A stretch of 64,000 nt of DNA from Microbacterium sp. Gd 4-13 (GCF_003095395.1 NZ_QEIJ01000004.1:62001-126000); one strand, 5' to 3'; counted from the first letter of the stretch, positions 34,249-42,529 are shown. The notes: generated from the sequence alone by a model not told the origin. A program made the numbers and translations.

Positions 34249-35184
34249 TCAGTCTGGCAGTCGCGACGCCGGTGTCCGGTCGAGATCGGGCTCGAGGTAG
34301 ATCACGCGGGCGACGGGCACGGCGCTGCGGATGCGGCTCTCCACCGCATCGATGGCGGCCGCGACCTCCGGGAGGCCCCGGTCGTCGGCGACGGCGATCT
34401 TGGCGGCGACGAGCAGCTCGTCGGGGCCGAGGTAGAGCGTCTTGATGTGGATGAGGCGGGAGACCTCGGGGCCGTCGATGATCGCCGCGACGATGCGGTC
34501 GTAGTCGCCCTCGGTCGCGCCCTCTCCGACCAGGAGGCTCTTCGTCTCGATGCCGAGCACGATGGCCACGACGATCAGCAGTGTGCCGATCATCAGCGTG
34601 CCGATGGCATCGAAGACGGAGTTGCCGGTGATCACGGTCAGCCCGACGCCGAGCATCGCGAAGACGAGGCCGATGAGGGCGGCGACGTCTTCGAGCAGCA
34701 CCACCGGGAGTTCGGGGGCCTTCGCGCGGCGGACGAACGAGACCCACGACTGCCCCTTCTCGCGGGAGTGGTTGCTCTCTCTGACGGCGGTGCGCAGCGA
34801 GAACGACTCCAGGCCGATGGCGATGAGCAGCACCAAGATCGGGATCCAGACGTTCTCCAGCTCGTGCGGGTTCGTGAGCTTCTCCACGCCCTCGTAGATC
34901 GAGAAGAGCCCGCCGACCGAGAACAGGATGATCGCCACGACGAACGCGTAGACATACCTTTCGCGACCGTGCCCGAAGGGATGCTCGCGATCGGCCGCGC
35001 GGCGCGCGCGCTTGCCGCCGAGGAGCAGGAGCAGCTGATTGCCCGAGTCGGCGACGGAGTGGATGCCCTCGGCGAGCATCGACGCCGACCCGGAGAAGAT
35101 CCACGCGGTGAACTTCGCGAGCGCGATTCCGAGGTTCGCCGCGAACGCGGCGATGATGGCGCGGTTGCCGCCGGAGGCGCTCAT
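34249..35184 (-). CDS. Cation diffusion facilitator transporter
   Basis: 311 residues, with six membrane helices and a cytosolic C-terminal domain. Helix 2 carries the metal-binding HSVADSGNQLLLLLGGKRA (H/D pair) and the loop RAADREHPFGHGRERYVYAF, diagnostic of the CDF family; helix 5 has ALIGLVFAMLGVGLTVITG. It would export Zn2+, Fe2+ or a similar divalent ion against protons. The C-terminal RIRSAVPVARVIYLEPD belongs to the dimerising ZT_dimer fold. ATG 35184 follows immediately after the hydrolase stop (22 nt). The ion specificity cannot be told from sequence. Confidence 0.9.
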   Translation of the reverse strand: MSASGGNRAIIAAFAANLGIALAKFTAWIFSGSASMLAEGIHSVADSGNQLLLLLGGKRARRAADREHPFGHGRERYVYAFVVAIILFSVGGLFSIYEGVEKLTNPHELENVWIPILVLLIAIGLESFSLRTAVRESNHSREKGQSWVSFVRRAKAPELPVVLLEDVAALIGLVFAMLGVGLTVITGNSVFDAIGTLMIGTLLIVVAIVLGIETKSLLVGEGATEGDYDRIVAAIIDGPEVSRLIHIKTLYLGPDELLVAAKIAVADDRGLPEVAAAIDAVESRIRSAVPVARVIYLEPDLDRTPASRLPD

Positions 35185-35206
35185 GTCATCGGTGCTCTCG
35201 GTGCGG

Positions 35207-36319
35207 TCAGTCGGCGGAACGGATGATGATGGTTTCGGTCGGCGGCGCGGGGTCGAACGGGGTTCCGATATAGCCGATCCCCGCGAGGAGCGCCTGGCGG
35301 AACTGCGCAGGACGCTCGAGGTGCGGCGTGTGGCCGACCCCCTCCAGCACGATCTGGGTGACCGCGCCGCCGCCCGCCGCGTACGCCTCCAGCACGTCGC
35401 GCGTCTGCGACACCATCGGCTGCGCGGGTGCGGTGTCTTCGCCGGGCCAGTCGGCGACGATGCCCAGCGCGCCCAGGTGGTTCACGTCGGAGAACGAGGT
35501 GTCGGAGATCACCGCGTCGACACTGCCGCGCACCCACAGCACGGGGGGCTTGTCGGCGAGGTCGACGATCGGCGACACGTCGAAGTATCGGGGCGCGACG
35601 GTGTTGAGCACGCCGAGGGGTCCTGCGGCGTAGCCCGGCCAGTTGACGCTGGGCACGCCCTCGCCGGGGTAGTTGCCCACCGCGGTAGAGGTGGAGAGCA
35701 TGCTCTGCACCCAGAGGTCCTCGTGATCCGAGGAGTAGTTGGATGCGACGTAGCTCGCGCGGAAGACGCTCCGGGGCGAGGTGGTCGCATCATCGCTCGC
35801 GTCGCCGTCCGTCAGGCGCCGCACGAAGTCGGGGTTCGCGGCGGCCCCGCCGCATCCGGCGTCGTCGTCGGTCAGCCGCGAGCCGTCGCGCCGCGTACCG
35901 CCGAAGCCGTACGGCGAGACCGGGGCCTCGAGGGTGAGAGAGAGGGCAGGGTGATCCAGCGCGTACTGCAGCACGACGGCACCCCCCAGCCCCCAGCCGA
36001 CGAGGTGGGCGGTGTCGATGCCGACGGCCTGGAGAGTGGCGAAGAGATCGTCGCTGAAGTCGCGGACGCCGCGTGTGGCATCGATCGGCATGTGCTCCGT
36101 GCCGCCGAATCCACGGAGGTCGACCGCGATCGCACGCAGCTCGGCGGGGAGGTCCTGCATGATCTCCTGCCAGAACAGCGACGACGAGACGGTGTCGTGG
36201 ATGAACACCACGGTGCGCTCGGCGGGGGTCCCGGTGTCGTCGTGCTCCCGCTCGAGGATGTTCACCGAAAGGCGGGCCGTCTCGATCGATCGAGAGACGA
36301 TGCCGTCGAACAGGTTCAT
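35207..36319 (-). CDS. Alpha/beta-hydrolase-fold protein lacking the nucleophile Ser
   Basis: 370 residues with the alpha/beta hydrolase layout: TVVFIHDTVSSSLFWQEI, AIAVDLRGFGGTEHMP, nucleophile elbow LVGWGLGGAVVLQYALDHP, acid in VLWVRGSVDAVIS and histidine in GVGHTPHLE. In the elbow G-x-S-x-G the serine is glycine (G110, codon GGG at 35992-35990), two base changes from Ser, so it cannot act as an ordinary serine hydrolase. The region around DDDAGCGGAAANPDF is an unusual insertion. Start ATG 36319 has GGAGAAG upstream, and TATCAT (36367-36362) is a good -10. Function unknown; a pseudoenzyme or cofactor-free lyase are options. Confidence 0.8.
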   Translation of the reverse strand: MNLFDGIVSRSIETARLSVNILEREHDDTGTPAERTVVFIHDTVSSSLFWQEIMQDLPAELRAIAVDLRGFGGTEHMPIDATRGVRDFSDDLFATLQAVGIDTAHLVGWGLGGAVVLQYALDHPALSLTLEAPVSPYGFGGTRRDGSRLTDDDAGCGGAAANPDFVRRLTDGDASDDATTSPRSVFRASYVASNYSSDHEDLWVQSMLSTSTAVGNYPGEGVPSVNWPGYAAGPLGVLNTVAPRYFDVSPIVDLADKPPVLWVRGSVDAVISDTSFSDVNHLGALGIVADWPGEDTAPAQPMVSQTRDVLEAYAAGGGAVTQIVLEGVGHTPHLERPAQFRQALLAGIGYIGTPFDPAPPTETIIIRSAD

Positions 36320-36361
36320 GCGGTCTTCTCCGTTCTCGCGGGAATACACCCTCGAAGGCCG

Positions 36362-36447
36362 ATGATAGACCTCGCGGCTCTCCGCCCGCCGAGTGCGCAC
36401 CGCTCGCCGGGGGCCGCCGGGAGAACCCGCGGGGCCCTCCGTAGGAT
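36362..36447. promoter_or_regulatory. Divergent promoters: hydrolase (minus) and proC (plus)
   Basis: On the minus strand, TATCAT (36367-36362) would start a transcript with a ~35-nt leader and ribosome site for the hydrolase-fold gene. On the plus strand, TAGGAT (36442-36447) ends 6 nt before the proC ATG. No clear -35 elements are seen. Confidence 0.55.
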
Positions 36448-36453
36448 GACGGC

Positions 36454-37299
36454 ATGACGACCCCAGACTCGCCCTCGCTTCCGCCCGTCGCGTTCCTGGG
36501 AGCGGGGTCGATGGGCGGGGCCGTCCTGCGAGGACTCGTCGCCTCCGGCATCGCGCCGCGACTGCTCGCGACGAACCGCTCGGCGTCGAAGGCCGCCGAC
36601 CTCGCCGACCTCGCCGGCGTCGAGAGCATCGCGCTGGAGCAGCGGCCCGACGGCAACGCGGTGGCCGCCGCATCCGCCGACATCCTGCTCATAGGCGTGA
36701 AACCGGCGATGGTGCCCGACCTGCTGCGCGAGATCGCCCCGCACGTGCGTCCGGGCGCGGTCGTGGTGAGTCTCGCCGCCGGGGTGACCCTCGCGACGTT
36801 CGCCGAGATCCTCGGGGCGGATGCTGCGGTGTTCCGCTCGATGCCGAATACGCCCGCGCTCGTGGGCGAGGCGGTCACCGGGCTCGCCGCGGGGGCGGCG
36901 ACCACGCCGGAGCAGGCAGCTCTCGTGCGGGCGCTGTTCGAGACCGTCGGCGTCGTCGTCGAGGTGCCCGAAGACCGCATCGACGCCCTGTCGACGATCT
37001 CGGGCTCGGGCCCCGCTTACGTCTTCCTGCTCGTGGAGGAGCTCACGAAGGCCGCGCGCGAGAAGGGCTTCGACGACGACCAGGCGCGTCTCCTGGCCGA
37101 ACAGACGTTCATCGGCGCCGCGGCGCTGCTGGCAGCATCCGATGTCGACCCGGCGGAACTGCGCCGACGCGTCACGAGCCCGAAGGGCACCACCGAGCGC
37201 GCGATCGCCGTGCTGCAGGAGGGCCGCCTCGCCGAGCTCTTCGGCCGTGCCACCGACGCCGCCCTCGCCCGCGCGAAAGAGCTCGCCGCGGGGTCGTAG
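36454..37299 (+). CDS. proC: Pyrroline-5-carboxylate reductase
   Basis: 281 residues, full length. The Rossmann start FLGAGSMGGAVLRGLV (15-30) binds NADPH, and the conserved dimer/substrate region STISGSGPAYVFLLVEELTKAA and RRRVTSPKGTTERAIAVLQ match ProC. It makes L-proline from pyrroline-5-carboxylate. TAGGAT ends exactly 6 nt before ATG 36454, so the transcript is probably leaderless. It is convergent with the potassium regulator, with 3 nt between ends. Confidence 0.95.
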   Translation: MTTPDSPSLPPVAFLGAGSMGGAVLRGLVASGIAPRLLATNRSASKAADLADLAGVESIALEQRPDGNAVAAASADILLIGVKPAMVPDLLREIAPHVRPGAVVVSLAAGVTLATFAEILGADAAVFRSMPNTPALVGEAVTGLAAGAATTPEQAALVRALFETVGVVVEVPEDRIDALSTISGSGPAYVFLLVEELTKAAREKGFDDDQARLLAEQTFIGAAALLAASDVDPAELRRRVTSPKGTTERAIAVLQEGRLAELFGRATDAALARAKELAAGS

Positions 37300-37302
37300 G
37301 CC

Positions 37303-37974
37303 TCAGCGGTCGAGTGCGGCGAAGCGTTCGATGTCGGAGTTCGTGCCCGAGACGATGATGAGGTCGTGGTTCGTGACGACCGTGTTCGCCTCGGCATAGC
37401 GGAAGGCGCGGCCGGGGCTTTTCACTCCGACGACGGTGACGTTGTACTTCGAGCGCACGCCCGACTCGTTCAAGCCGATGCCGCGGATGAGCTTCGGCGG
37501 ATACATCTTGGCGAGCACGAAGTCGTCGTCGAAGCGGATGAAGTCGAGCATCCGACCGCTCACGAGGTGCGCGACGCGCTCGCCGGCCTCGCGCTCGGGG
37601 TAGATGACGTGGTTCGCACCGACGCGGGCGAGGATCTTGCCGTGCGACTGCGAGACGGCTTTCGCCCAGATCTGCGGCACCTTGAGGTCGACGAGATTGG
37701 CGGTGATGAGCACGGATGCTTCGATCAGCGACCCCACGGCGACGACCGCGACCTGGAAGTCCTGCGCGCCGATCTGCTTCAGCGCGTCGATGTTGCGAGC
37801 GTCGGCCTGCACCGTGTGGGTGACTCGCTCCGACCACTTCTGCACGAGCTCGAGGTTGCCGTCGATGGCCAGCACTTCGCGCTCGAGCCGGTCGAGTTCT
37901 CCGGCGCAGGCGGCTCCGAAGCGCCCGAGACCGATCACGAGGACGGGGGCGTCGCCCCTGAAGCGATCAACCAA
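37303..37974 (-). CDS. Ktr/Trk potassium channel regulatory subunit (TrkA/KtrA-like)
   Basis: 223 residues: an N-terminal RCK/TrkA-N Rossmann domain (VLVIGLGRFGAACAGELDRL) and a C-terminal TrkA-C domain (SGVRSKYNVTVVGVKSPGRA and DLIIVSGTNSDIERFAAL). It should form the cytosolic gating ring that binds ATP/ADP or NAD for the KtrB-like channel encoded immediately upstream. The start is a TTG at 37974 overlapping the channel gene's stop by 8 bases, behind GAAAGG; this is the only TTG start I used in the window. Convergent with proC. Confidence 0.9.
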   Translation of the reverse strand: MVDRFRGDAPVLVIGLGRFGAACAGELDRLEREVLAIDGNLELVQKWSERVTHTVQADARNIDALKQIGAQDFQVAVVAVGSLIEASVLITANLVDLKVPQIWAKAVSQSHGKILARVGANHVIYPEREAGERVAHLVSGRMLDFIRFDDDFVLAKMYPPKLIRGIGLNESGVRSKYNVTVVGVKSPGRAFRYAEANTVVTNHDLIIVSGTNSDIERFAALDR

Positions 37975-39409
37975 CGATGGGCCTTTCGACGGGTCGTGAG
38001 TACAACTGCGACCGGGAGCTCGCGGCGACCGCCGCGGCGAGTGTCACTGTACCAATGCGCCCCATGAACATCGTCACGGCCAGCACGTACACCGCGGGAT
38101 CCGGCAGCTCGGCTGTCAGGCCCGTCGACAGTCCGACCGTCGCGAAGCCCGAGATCACGTCGAAGAGCACTTTCTCGATCGGTGCCTGAGTGATCTGGCC
38201 GATCGTGATCGTCGACAGGGCGACGATCGTGGCGCCCCACGCGACGACCGACAGCGCGACCCGCTGCACGTCGCTGGGGATGCGGCGACCGAACGCCTCG
38301 ACCGACTGGCGGCCCTTCGCCTCGGAGAACACCGCCAGGGCGAGGACGGCGAGCGTGGTGACCTTGATGCCCCCGGCGGTGGAAGCCGATCCTCCGCCGA
38401 CGAACATGAGCATGGATCCGACGACGAGGGTCGAGCCGTGCAGGTCGCCGATGTCGATGATCGAGAAGCCGCCCGAGCGCGTCATCGCGGAGAGGAAGAA
38501 CGCCTGGAAGGTCGTGTCCCACGCGTCGGAGCGTCCGAAGGTGAGCGGATTGTTGAACTCCAGCAGCAGGATCGCCCCGGCCCCCGCGAAGAACAGGATC
38601 ACGGTGGTGATGATGGTGAGCTTCGCGTGCAGCGACCAGCGGCGGAAGTGCCACGCGTGCCGCCAGAGCGTGAAGATCACGGGGAAGCCGATCGAGCCGA
38701 GGAAGACGCCCGCCATGAGCACGGTGAGGAGGAAGTAGTCGTCACCGAAGGGCACCAGACCGTTGGCGTTCGGGACGAACCCGGTGTTCGTGAAAGCCAT
38801 CGCCGCGTAGTACGGCGCTTCCCAGAGGGCGCTGATGGGGTCGATTCCCGCCATGATCAGCGAGGGGTACAGCAGGACGGTGAGACCCGCCTCGATGACG
38901 AGCGTGGAGAGGGCGACGGTGGCGAGCAGCTGGCCGACTTCGCCCAGCCGCACCGTCTGCCCCTCGTTGATCGGGCCGCCGTGCGCGCGCAGCGGATTGC
39001 TGTCGCCGGCGGCGATGAGCTTCGCGCGCAGCCCGAGCCGTTTGGAGATGACCAGGCCGAGGATCGAGGCGAGGGTCAACACGCCGAGCGCGCCCACGTT
39101 CACCCCGATGTAGGTGATGACGTGCCCGAACGGGGACCAGTGCGAGTACATGTCGACGGTCGACAGGCCGGTGACGCAGATGGTGGACACCGCGGTGAAC
39201 AGCGCGTCGGCGAGCGGTGTCCGTTGGCCGTCGGCGGCGGCGGCGGGCAGCGAGAAGAGCGCGGTGAACAGCAGGATCAGCGTCACGAACACCAACACGG
39301 CGAACCGGGCCGGAGACGCCGTCGTCAGGTCGCGCAGGGTGTCGAACCGACGCCGGAGCGATCGCCCGAGATCGCGCTGGGCGCGGGGCCTCGCCGGCGA
39401 TGCCGCCAT
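37967..39409 (-). CDS. Potassium uptake channel protein (TrkH/KtrB family)
   Basis: About 480 residues with four M1-P-M2 repeats. The pore filters are recognisable as degenerate TVGYGD-like loops, for example TAVSTICVTGLSTVDMYSHW in the first and TNTGFVPNANGLVPFG in the second; RSGGFSIIDIGDLHGSTLVV and SGFATVGLSTGLTAELPDP are later repeats. ATG 39409 is preferred over ATG 39442 because GAAGGGGG lies about 6 nt upstream. The TrkA-like gene overlaps its end. Together they form a K+ uptake system. It is divergent from the ArsR gene across an inverted repeat. Confidence 0.9.
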   Translation of the reverse strand: MAASPARPRAQRDLGRSLRRRFDTLRDLTTASPARFAVLVFVTLILLFTALFSLPAAAADGQRTPLADALFTAVSTICVTGLSTVDMYSHWSPFGHVITYIGVNVGALGVLTLASILGLVISKRLGLRAKLIAAGDSNPLRAHGGPINEGQTVRLGEVGQLLATVALSTLVIEAGLTVLLYPSLIMAGIDPISALWEAPYYAAMAFTNTGFVPNANGLVPFGDDYFLLTVLMAGVFLGSIGFPVIFTLWRHAWHFRRWSLHAKLTIITTVILFFAGAGAILLLEFNNPLTFGRSDAWDTTFQAFFLSAMTRSGGFSIIDIGDLHGSTLVVGSMLMFVGGGSASTAGGIKVTTLAVLALAVFSEAKGRQSVEAFGRRIPSDVQRVALSVVAWGATIVALSTITIGQITQAPIEKVLFDVISGFATVGLSTGLTAELPDPAVYVLAVTMFMGRIGTVTLAAAVAASSRSQLYSRPVERPIVG

Positions 39410-39426
39410 GCGCCGCCCCCTTCGAT

Positions 39427-39457
39427 CCCGACCGGGAATCATGGTATCCCGGTCGGG
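39427..39457. promoter_or_regulatory. 11-bp inverted repeat between potassium channel and ArsR genes
   Basis: CCCGACCGGGA (39427-39437) and TCCCGGTCGGG (39447-39457) are exact inverted repeats around a 9-nt spacer. The right arm lies 7 nt before the TAACCT -10 of the ArsR gene and the element spans the upstream side of the ktrB-like gene, so it is a plausible operator for the ArsR protein acting on both. Alternatively it folds as an RNA hairpin in the ktrB leader. Confidence 0.55.
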
Positions 39458-39476
39458 GCGCGGCTAACCTAAACCC

Positions 39477-39869
39477 ATGGCGGACATCTTCGACGTGATC
39501 GCGGACGGCACCCGTCGCGACATCCTCCAGTTGCTGCTCGACCGTTCCACGCGCGGCGACAACGGCACGAGCGTCTCGCAGATCGTCCACGAGCTGGGTG
39601 TGAGCCAGCCCACCGTCTCCAAGCACCTCAAGGTGCTGCGCGACGCCGAGCTGGTGTCGGTGCGCGAAGAGGGCCAGCACCGCTACTACAGCCTCGCCAC
39701 CGCCCCGCTCGACGAGGTCGACGACTGGCTGGTGCCGTTCTTCTCGGTCGACCCGGTCGCCGCCACCCTGCCGGAGCCCGCGGTGCACGCGGCCGAGGCG
39801 GTCGGGCGCGCGGCGGCACAGGCGAAGTACGCCGTCGCGAACGCGTTCCGCAAGCTCCCCGGGCGCTGA
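39477..39869 (+). CDS. ArsR/SmtB-family transcriptional regulator
   Basis: 130 residues: winged helix of ArsR type, ADIFDVIADGTRRDILQLLL at the start, then VSQIVHELGVSQPTVSKHLKV (recognition helix) and REEGQHRYYSLATAPL (wing). No Cys metal-sensing motif (CxCx) is present, so it is unlikely to be an arsenic sensor; the C-terminal helix region after residue 95 is Ala-rich. TAACCT (39465-39470) ends 6 nt before ATG 39477, so the mRNA is probably leaderless. An inverted repeat immediately upstream is a candidate autoregulatory operator. The effector is unknown. Confidence 0.88.
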   Translation: MADIFDVIADGTRRDILQLLLDRSTRGDNGTSVSQIVHELGVSQPTVSKHLKVLRDAELVSVREEGQHRYYSLATAPLDEVDDWLVPFFSVDPVAATLPEPAVHAAEAVGRAAAQAKYAVANAFRKLPGR

Positions 39870-39991
39870 CCCGCGCGTTCTGGGGCGGATGCGCCGCTGT
39901 GCGCCCCACGCGTCACAGCGGCCTCTCGGGTTTACACGCGTCGCAGGGGAGCCCTAGAGTGTCTGCAGCGCCACAGGACGAAGGGGAATCC

Positions 39992-40183
39992 ATGGCAGAA
40001 CTGCCGGATGTGCGTTTCCTCACCGTCGCTGAGGTCGCCGAGGTGATGCGAGTGTCGAAGATGACGGTTTACCGTCTCGTGCACGCGGGCGAGCTGCCCG
40101 CGGTGCGTTTCGGACGCAGCTACCGAGTGCCCGAGTCTGCCGTCGTGGATGCCCTGCAACGACCGGTCTCCGACGTCGGCTAG
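39992..40183 (+). CDS. Small excisionase/BldC-like helix-turn-helix protein (63 aa)
   Basis: 63 residues almost entirely covered by a MerR-like HTH: LTVAEVAEVMRVSKMTVYRL then VHAGELPAVRFGRSYRVPES. Such proteins are annotated as excisionase-family DNA-binding proteins, but in actinobacteria the gene regularly lies before the bTHX-like gene as here, which points to a chromosomal role rather than phage excision. ATG 39992 follows AAGGGGAA. The bTHX-like gene begins 83 nt downstream. Confidence 0.88.
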   Translation: MAELPDVRFLTVAEVAEVMRVSKMTVYRLVHAGELPAVRFGRSYRVPESAVVDALQRPVSDVG

Positions 40184-40266
40184 ACTGATCCGAGGCATTT
40201 TTTCGCATCTGCCTCTACCCGGGCGCCGCAACCGGCACCCAGACCCCTGACGTAGTGAGGTTTTCC

Positions 40267-40365
40267 GTGGGTTCAGTCATCAAGAAGCGCCGCAAGCGCA
40301 TGGCGAAGAAGAAGCACCGCAAGCTGCTTCGCAAGACTCGCCACCAGCGCCGCAACAAGAAGTAG
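40267..40365 (+). CDS. Basic 32-aa protein, bTHX/AURKAIP1-COX24 type
   Basis: A 32-residue peptide, nearly all Lys/Arg: MGSVIKKRRKRMAKKKHRKL is followed by LRKTRHQRRNKK. It matches the actinobacterial COX24/bTHX group of ribosome-associated mini-proteins that are probably small-subunit components. GTG 40267 is the start (TTTTCCGTGGG). It is too short for routine gene finding but is highly conserved next to the HTH gene. The upstream TAGACT at 40182-40187 is a possible -10. Confidence 0.9.
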   Translation: MGSVIKKRRKRMAKKKHRKLLRKTRHQRRNKK

Positions 40366-40379
40366 CGGCCGCCGCACCG

Positions 40380-40405
40380 AGCGCCTGCCCTCCGTGGCGG
40401 GCGCT
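40380..40405 (+). terminator. Terminator hairpin after the bTHX-like gene
   Basis: AGCGCCTGCC (40380-40389), 6-nt loop, GGCGGGCGCT (40396-40405): a 10-bp stem with one T-G wobble, 14 nt past the stop codon. No strong T-run. Confidence 0.65.
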
Positions 40406-40441
40406 TCGTGTATCCGTCGCGCCCCAGATGAGGAGTTCGCC

Positions 40442-40735
40442 GTGCAATCCATCACCGTTCACCAGCTCCGCGAACGCGAAGGCACGCCGCTGATCGACGT
40501 GCGCGAGGTCGACGAATTCGCCGCCGGCCACGTTCCCGGCGCCGTCAACCTGCCCATGTCGACGATCGGCGACCACCTCGACGAGCTGCCCGATGGCCCG
40601 TTCGACGTGATCTGTCAGGCCGGCGGACGCTCGGCCCGCGTCGTCGAGGCGCTCACTGCGCGTGGCCACGACGCGACGAACGTCGAGGGCGGCACCGGGG
40701 AATGGATCCAGGCGGGCTTCGACGTCGAGAAGTGA
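40442..40735 (+). CDS. Single-domain rhodanese-like sulfurtransferase
   Basis: 97 residues. The rhodanese fold is marked by PLIDVREVDEFAAGHVPGAV, then the active loop VICQAGGRSARVVEAL with catalytic Cys58 and cradle residues Q-A-G-G-R-S; EGGTGEWIQAGFDVE ends the domain. It may carry persulfide sulfur for metabolism or redox defence. GTG 40442 follows AGGAG with good spacing. The glutaredoxin-like and Dabb genes follow in the same direction, and all three may function in thiol/stress chemistry. Confidence 0.9.
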   Translation: MQSITVHQLREREGTPLIDVREVDEFAAGHVPGAVNLPMSTIGDHLDELPDGPFDVICQAGGRSARVVEALTARGHDATNVEGGTGEWIQAGFDVEK

Positions 40736-40773
40736 CGCGGCGACGTCGTGTCGCGGCCCCCTAAGCTGGACAC

Positions 40774-41052
40774 GTGACGACCCTCACACTGATCGGTAAG
40801 CCCGATTGCCATCTGTGCGACGTCGCAGATGAGATCGTCGACCTCGTGGTCGGAGATCTTCCCCCGCGCGTCGCCGACGGCATCGTGATCGAGCGCTCGT
40901 CGATCCTCGAAGATCCCGCCCTGTACGACCTCTGGTGGGAAAAGGTTCCCGTCGTGCTCGTCGACGGGGAGCTGCACGCGCACTGGCGCCTGTCGGCCGA
41001 TCGCCTCCGCGCCGCCCTTCTCGCGGCCGACACCGAAGGAGCCCCCTCGTGA
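40774..41052 (+). CDS. Glutaredoxin-family protein (CHLC)
   Basis: 92 residues with the glutaredoxin fold of the DUF836 type: TLIGKPDCHLCDVADEIVD places a C12-H-L-C15 redox motif after the first strand, and WWEKVPVVLVDGELHAHWR carries the cis-proline loop. It would reduce disulfides using a small thiol (mycothiol is usual in actinobacteria). TAAGCT (40762-40767) ends 6 nt before GTG 40774, indicating a leaderless transcript. Its stop overlaps the Dabb start by four bases (GTGA). Confidence 0.88.
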   Translation: MTTLTLIGKPDCHLCDVADEIVDLVVGDLPPRVADGIVIERSSILEDPALYDLWWEKVPVVLVDGELHAHWRLSADRLRAALLAADTEGAPS

Positions 41053-41351
41053 GCATCCGGCACATCGTCCTGTGGAAACTGGCCGCCGAAGACGCCGACA
41101 CGCGCGCGCTGCACGCGGAGCAGATCGCCGAGCACCTCACCGCGCTCATTCCCGTCATCGACGACATCCAGAGCCTCGAGGTCGGACGCAACGTCGCGTA
41201 CCCCGCGACGAACTGGGACGTCGCGCTCGTGTCGGAGTTCGCCGACACCGATGCGCTCGAGCGTTACCAGGTGCACCCCGCGCACCAGGAAGCCGCGGCT
41301 TTCGTGCGCTCGGTCGTCACCGAGCGCGCTGTCGTCGACTACCCCTTCTGA
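41049..41351 (+). CDS. Stress-responsive A/B barrel (Dabb) protein
   Basis: 100 residues: IRHIVLWKLAAEDADTRALH, IDDIQSLEVGRNVAYPATNWD, ALVSEFADTDALERYQVHPA give the two beta-alpha-beta units of the dimeric Dabb barrel. The role of these proteins is usually stress-associated or as small cyclase/decarboxylase-like enzymes; here nothing decides. GTG 41049 overlaps the previous stop. It overlaps the convergent mechanosensitive-channel gene by 13 bases. Confidence 0.88.
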   Translation: MSIRHIVLWKLAAEDADTRALHAEQIAEHLTALIPVIDDIQSLEVGRNVAYPATNWDVALVSEFADTDALERYQVHPAHQEAAAFVRSVVTERAVVDYPF

Positions 41352-42529
41352 GCGCGCTCCGGGGCGCCGTCTTCGGGGGCGATCACCGGGATCGACTGGG
41401 TGAAGTGAGCCGCGCGCTCCTCCGCTTCGACGCTGCCGGTGAACAGACCGGTCGCCTCGGGGGTCTCGTGCTTCACGGCAGGGGCGGCAGCATCCTGCTC
41501 GGTCATCATGACCCGCTGCACCGGGAGGGCGTCGGGTGCGACGCTCTGGATCCAGCCCACCATCGCTTCGCGTACGAAGCAGCGCAGGTCGAACAGGGTC
41601 GGGGCATCGGCGGCGGTCACCAGAATGCGGATGCGGACGAGCCCGCCCACCGCGTCGGTGACCTGCAGCACCGAGGCCCGGCCGTCCCACAGGTTCGTCT
41701 CGCCGAGCACCCAGGCGAGGTGCGTGCGCATGAGACTGGGTGAGACGCGCCAGTCGACGTCGAGCTCGACCGCGCCGAGCAGCTCGCTGCCCTCGCGCGT
41801 CCAGTTCTCGAAGGGCTTCGTGGTGAAGTACGTGCACGGAAGCACCAGGCGACGGTCGTCCCAGAGATCGACGACCACGTAGCTCAGGGTGATCTCGCCG
41901 ATGCGACCCCACTCACCTTCGACCACGACCACGTCGTCGACCCGCAGCGCATCGCTGAAGACGAGCTGCACGCCGGCGAACACGTTCGCCAGCACCGACT
42001 GGGCGGCCAGGCCCGCGACGATCGACGCGATACCGGCCGAGGCCAGGATGCTGGCGCCGAAGGCCTGGACGGCGGGGAAGGTGAGCAGCATCGCCGCGAT
42101 CGCGATGATGGCGATGAGCACGATCGCGAGGCGGCGCACGATGAGGGTCTGGGTGCGGATGCGGCGGGCGACGCGGTTGTCGGGGATGTCGATGCGGTAG
42201 CGCCCCAGCGTGACGTCGGTCGCGAACGCGACGAGCCCGCCCAGGAGCCAGGCGGTCGCGCCGATGAGCACGATCGTGAACGCGTGGTCGATCAGCTCTC
42301 CCCAGTCGGTGTCGAGGTCGAGGGGGAGTGCGAGGGTCACGCCGACCCACAGCGCGATCACGAGCACGACGACGCGGAAGGGCCTGCGGGCGTGGCGGAC
42401 GAGGCCGCGCGGCCAGTCCTTCTTCTTCGCCGCGAGCCGGACGCCGAAGGTGACCAGCGACGTGAGGACGACGGCGATGACGAGCGCGACGACGATGGCG
42501 ATGGCGAACTGCAGCCAGGAATCGATCAT
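41339..42529 (-). CDS. Mechanosensitive ion channel (MscS family)
   Basis: 396 residues. After three to five N-terminal helices comes the MscS pore helix region (AFGASILASAGIASIVAGLA, QSVLANVFAGVQLVFSDALR) and the beta domain VDDVVVVEGEWGRIGEITLSY and VVDLWDDRRLVLPC. It should release solutes on osmotic downshock. The C-terminal ~80 residues after residue 310 form a cytosolic tail rich in Glu and Ala. GAGGAGAAC precedes ATG 42529 closely, and TAGCGT lies about 20 nt upstream. It is divergent from the H1-like/ParA unit. Confidence 0.93.
   Translation of the reverse strand: MIDSWLQFAIAIVVALVIAVVLTSLVTFGVRLAAKKKDWPRGLVRHARRPFRVVVLVIALWVGVTLALPLDLDTDWGELIDHAFTIVLIGATAWLLGGLVAFATDVTLGRYRIDIPDNRVARRIRTQTLIVRRLAIVLIAIIAIAAMLLTFPAVQAFGASILASAGIASIVAGLAAQSVLANVFAGVQLVFSDALRVDDVVVVEGEWGRIGEITLSYVVVDLWDDRRLVLPCTYFTTKPFENWTREGSELLGAVELDVDWRVSPSLMRTHLAWVLGETNLWDGRASVLQVTDAVGGLVRIRILVTAADAPTLFDLRCFVREAMVGWIQSVAPDALPVQRVMMTEQDAAAPAVKHETPEATGLFTGSVEAEERAAHFTQSIPVIAPEDGAPERAQKG

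Noticed and set aside
39992..40183. Excisionase-like HTH gene as sign of a prophage or integrative element
   Set aside because: No integrase, attachment repeats or phage genes are nearby, and the gene sits next to the conserved bTHX-like gene as in other actinobacterial chromosomes.
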